Shown here piece by piece: positions 63,620 through 64,000 of a DNA stretch of 64,000 nucleotides; the stretch's first letter is position 1, and the number at the start of each line of letters is the position of its first letter. The DNA is from Diphasiastrum complanatum (lineage: Eukaryota; Streptophyta; Lycopodiopsida; Lycopodiales; Lycopodiaceae). The notes beneath the pieces were generated by a model. It was not told the origin of the DNA. It did no database searches and saw only the letters and a program-made list of their open reading frames with translations. The DNA lies in the NCBI GenBank assembly GCA_029204225.1, contig CM055095.1, forward strand, positions 73,902,001 through 73,966,000, read 5' to 3'. The position numbers and the translations under genes were made by a program.

Positions 63620-64000
63620 TGTGAAGGATTTCAGATCATTGACGATCCAATCCACAAAAAAGATCTTGGGTTACAAAAGAAGCTACTCTGCCAATCAAAA
63701 CCAATGTAGAAAAATTAACATTTACACACAAAATGAGATGCAAACTCTAATAGAACCTTATCGAACATGAATCAAATGATAGAGTGATGTTGTTGTCCGT
63801 ACAAAACCAGCAATCTATTGTATTTCACACGCGTGGATCCAAAAATAACAATTATAGATCATTCTACACATAGAATTGCATGCAATCATAGATATAGTGC
63901 ACCAATGGATAGTAGAACCCAAGAGAACCATGTATAAGCATGAAATGAGATAGAGAAGAGAGAAGATATGTCTCTCCACGAGTTACATCCTTTTATAACA
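63620..64000 (-). mobile_element. LTR of the 27906 family, cut by the window end
   Basis: On the minus strand it runs from TTATAAAAGGATGTAACTCG (near 63985) to AATCCTTCACA (63620). It matches the solo LTR at 27906-28440 and the LTR at 2275, including GGATCCACGCGTGTGAAATA and TTTGTACGGACA. No primer-binding site follows it on the low side, so it is a 3' or solo LTR. Confidence 0.85.

Overview
The window reads as nuclear DNA of a land plant with a large, retrotransposon-filled genome. The evidence is two spliced genes with GT-AG introns, many Copia and Gypsy LTR retrotransposon pieces primed by initiator-tRNA-Met-like sites (TGGTATCAGAGC and variants), a CACTA transposase remnant, a hAT-like inverted-repeat element, very long (CT)n microsatellites and poly-C/poly-G runs. 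Low gene density and multi-kb, transposon-filled introns would fit a fern or gymnosperm, but the lineage cannot be fixed from the sequence. No tRNA, rRNA, CRISPR or bacterial-type system was seen.

Only two host genes look intact. (1) 11020-14793, plus strand: a ten-exon serine carboxypeptidase-like gene. All splice phases agree, giving a 467-residue secreted protein with the Ser-Asp-His triad. Its 5' end carries an 84-bp tandem duplication that includes the start codon and signal-peptide code. (2) 52207-35182, minus strand: a nine-exon cytoplasmic poly(A)-binding protein gene of 663 residues, with four RRMs, a Pro/Gln linker and a C-terminal MLLE domain. It is stretched to 17 kb by a Gypsy element in intron 8, a hAT-like element in intron 7 and Copia scraps in intron 5. 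Its upstream region holds a telo-box and several ACGTG boxes.

Layout. 1-10.9 kb: poly-C, LTR/PBS remnants, a minus-strand Copia element (about 2941-5974), three (CT)n arrays, gag scraps, and a repeat region with a hairpin. 10.9-14.8 kb: carboxypeptidase gene. 14.8-20.4 kb: AT-rich spacer, an LTR with a (CT)n array, degraded retroelement, a possible LTR, and a CACTA remnant. 20.4-33.4 kb: nested retrotransposons. Copia 1 (plus) sits in a Gypsy integrase and itself received an LTR insertion with a 5-bp target duplication. Copia 2 (minus) carries a Gypsy piece inside gag. 33.4-34.9 kb: spacer. 34.9-53.2 kb: poly(A)-binding protein gene and promoter. 53.4-57.6 kb: a GC-rich block with hairpins, imperfect repeats and a second inverted-repeat element. 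57.6-64 kb: further LTRs and broken Copia elements of the same families as at the left end.

The most unusual signals are (CT)n arrays that begin at the expected transcription start of LTRs, a CACGTG palindrome that recurs in several LTRs, the LTR insertion inside a reverse transcriptase, the hAT-like element with a clean 8-bp target duplication, and the GC-rich hairpin block flanked by direct repeats. All retroelements appear defective.
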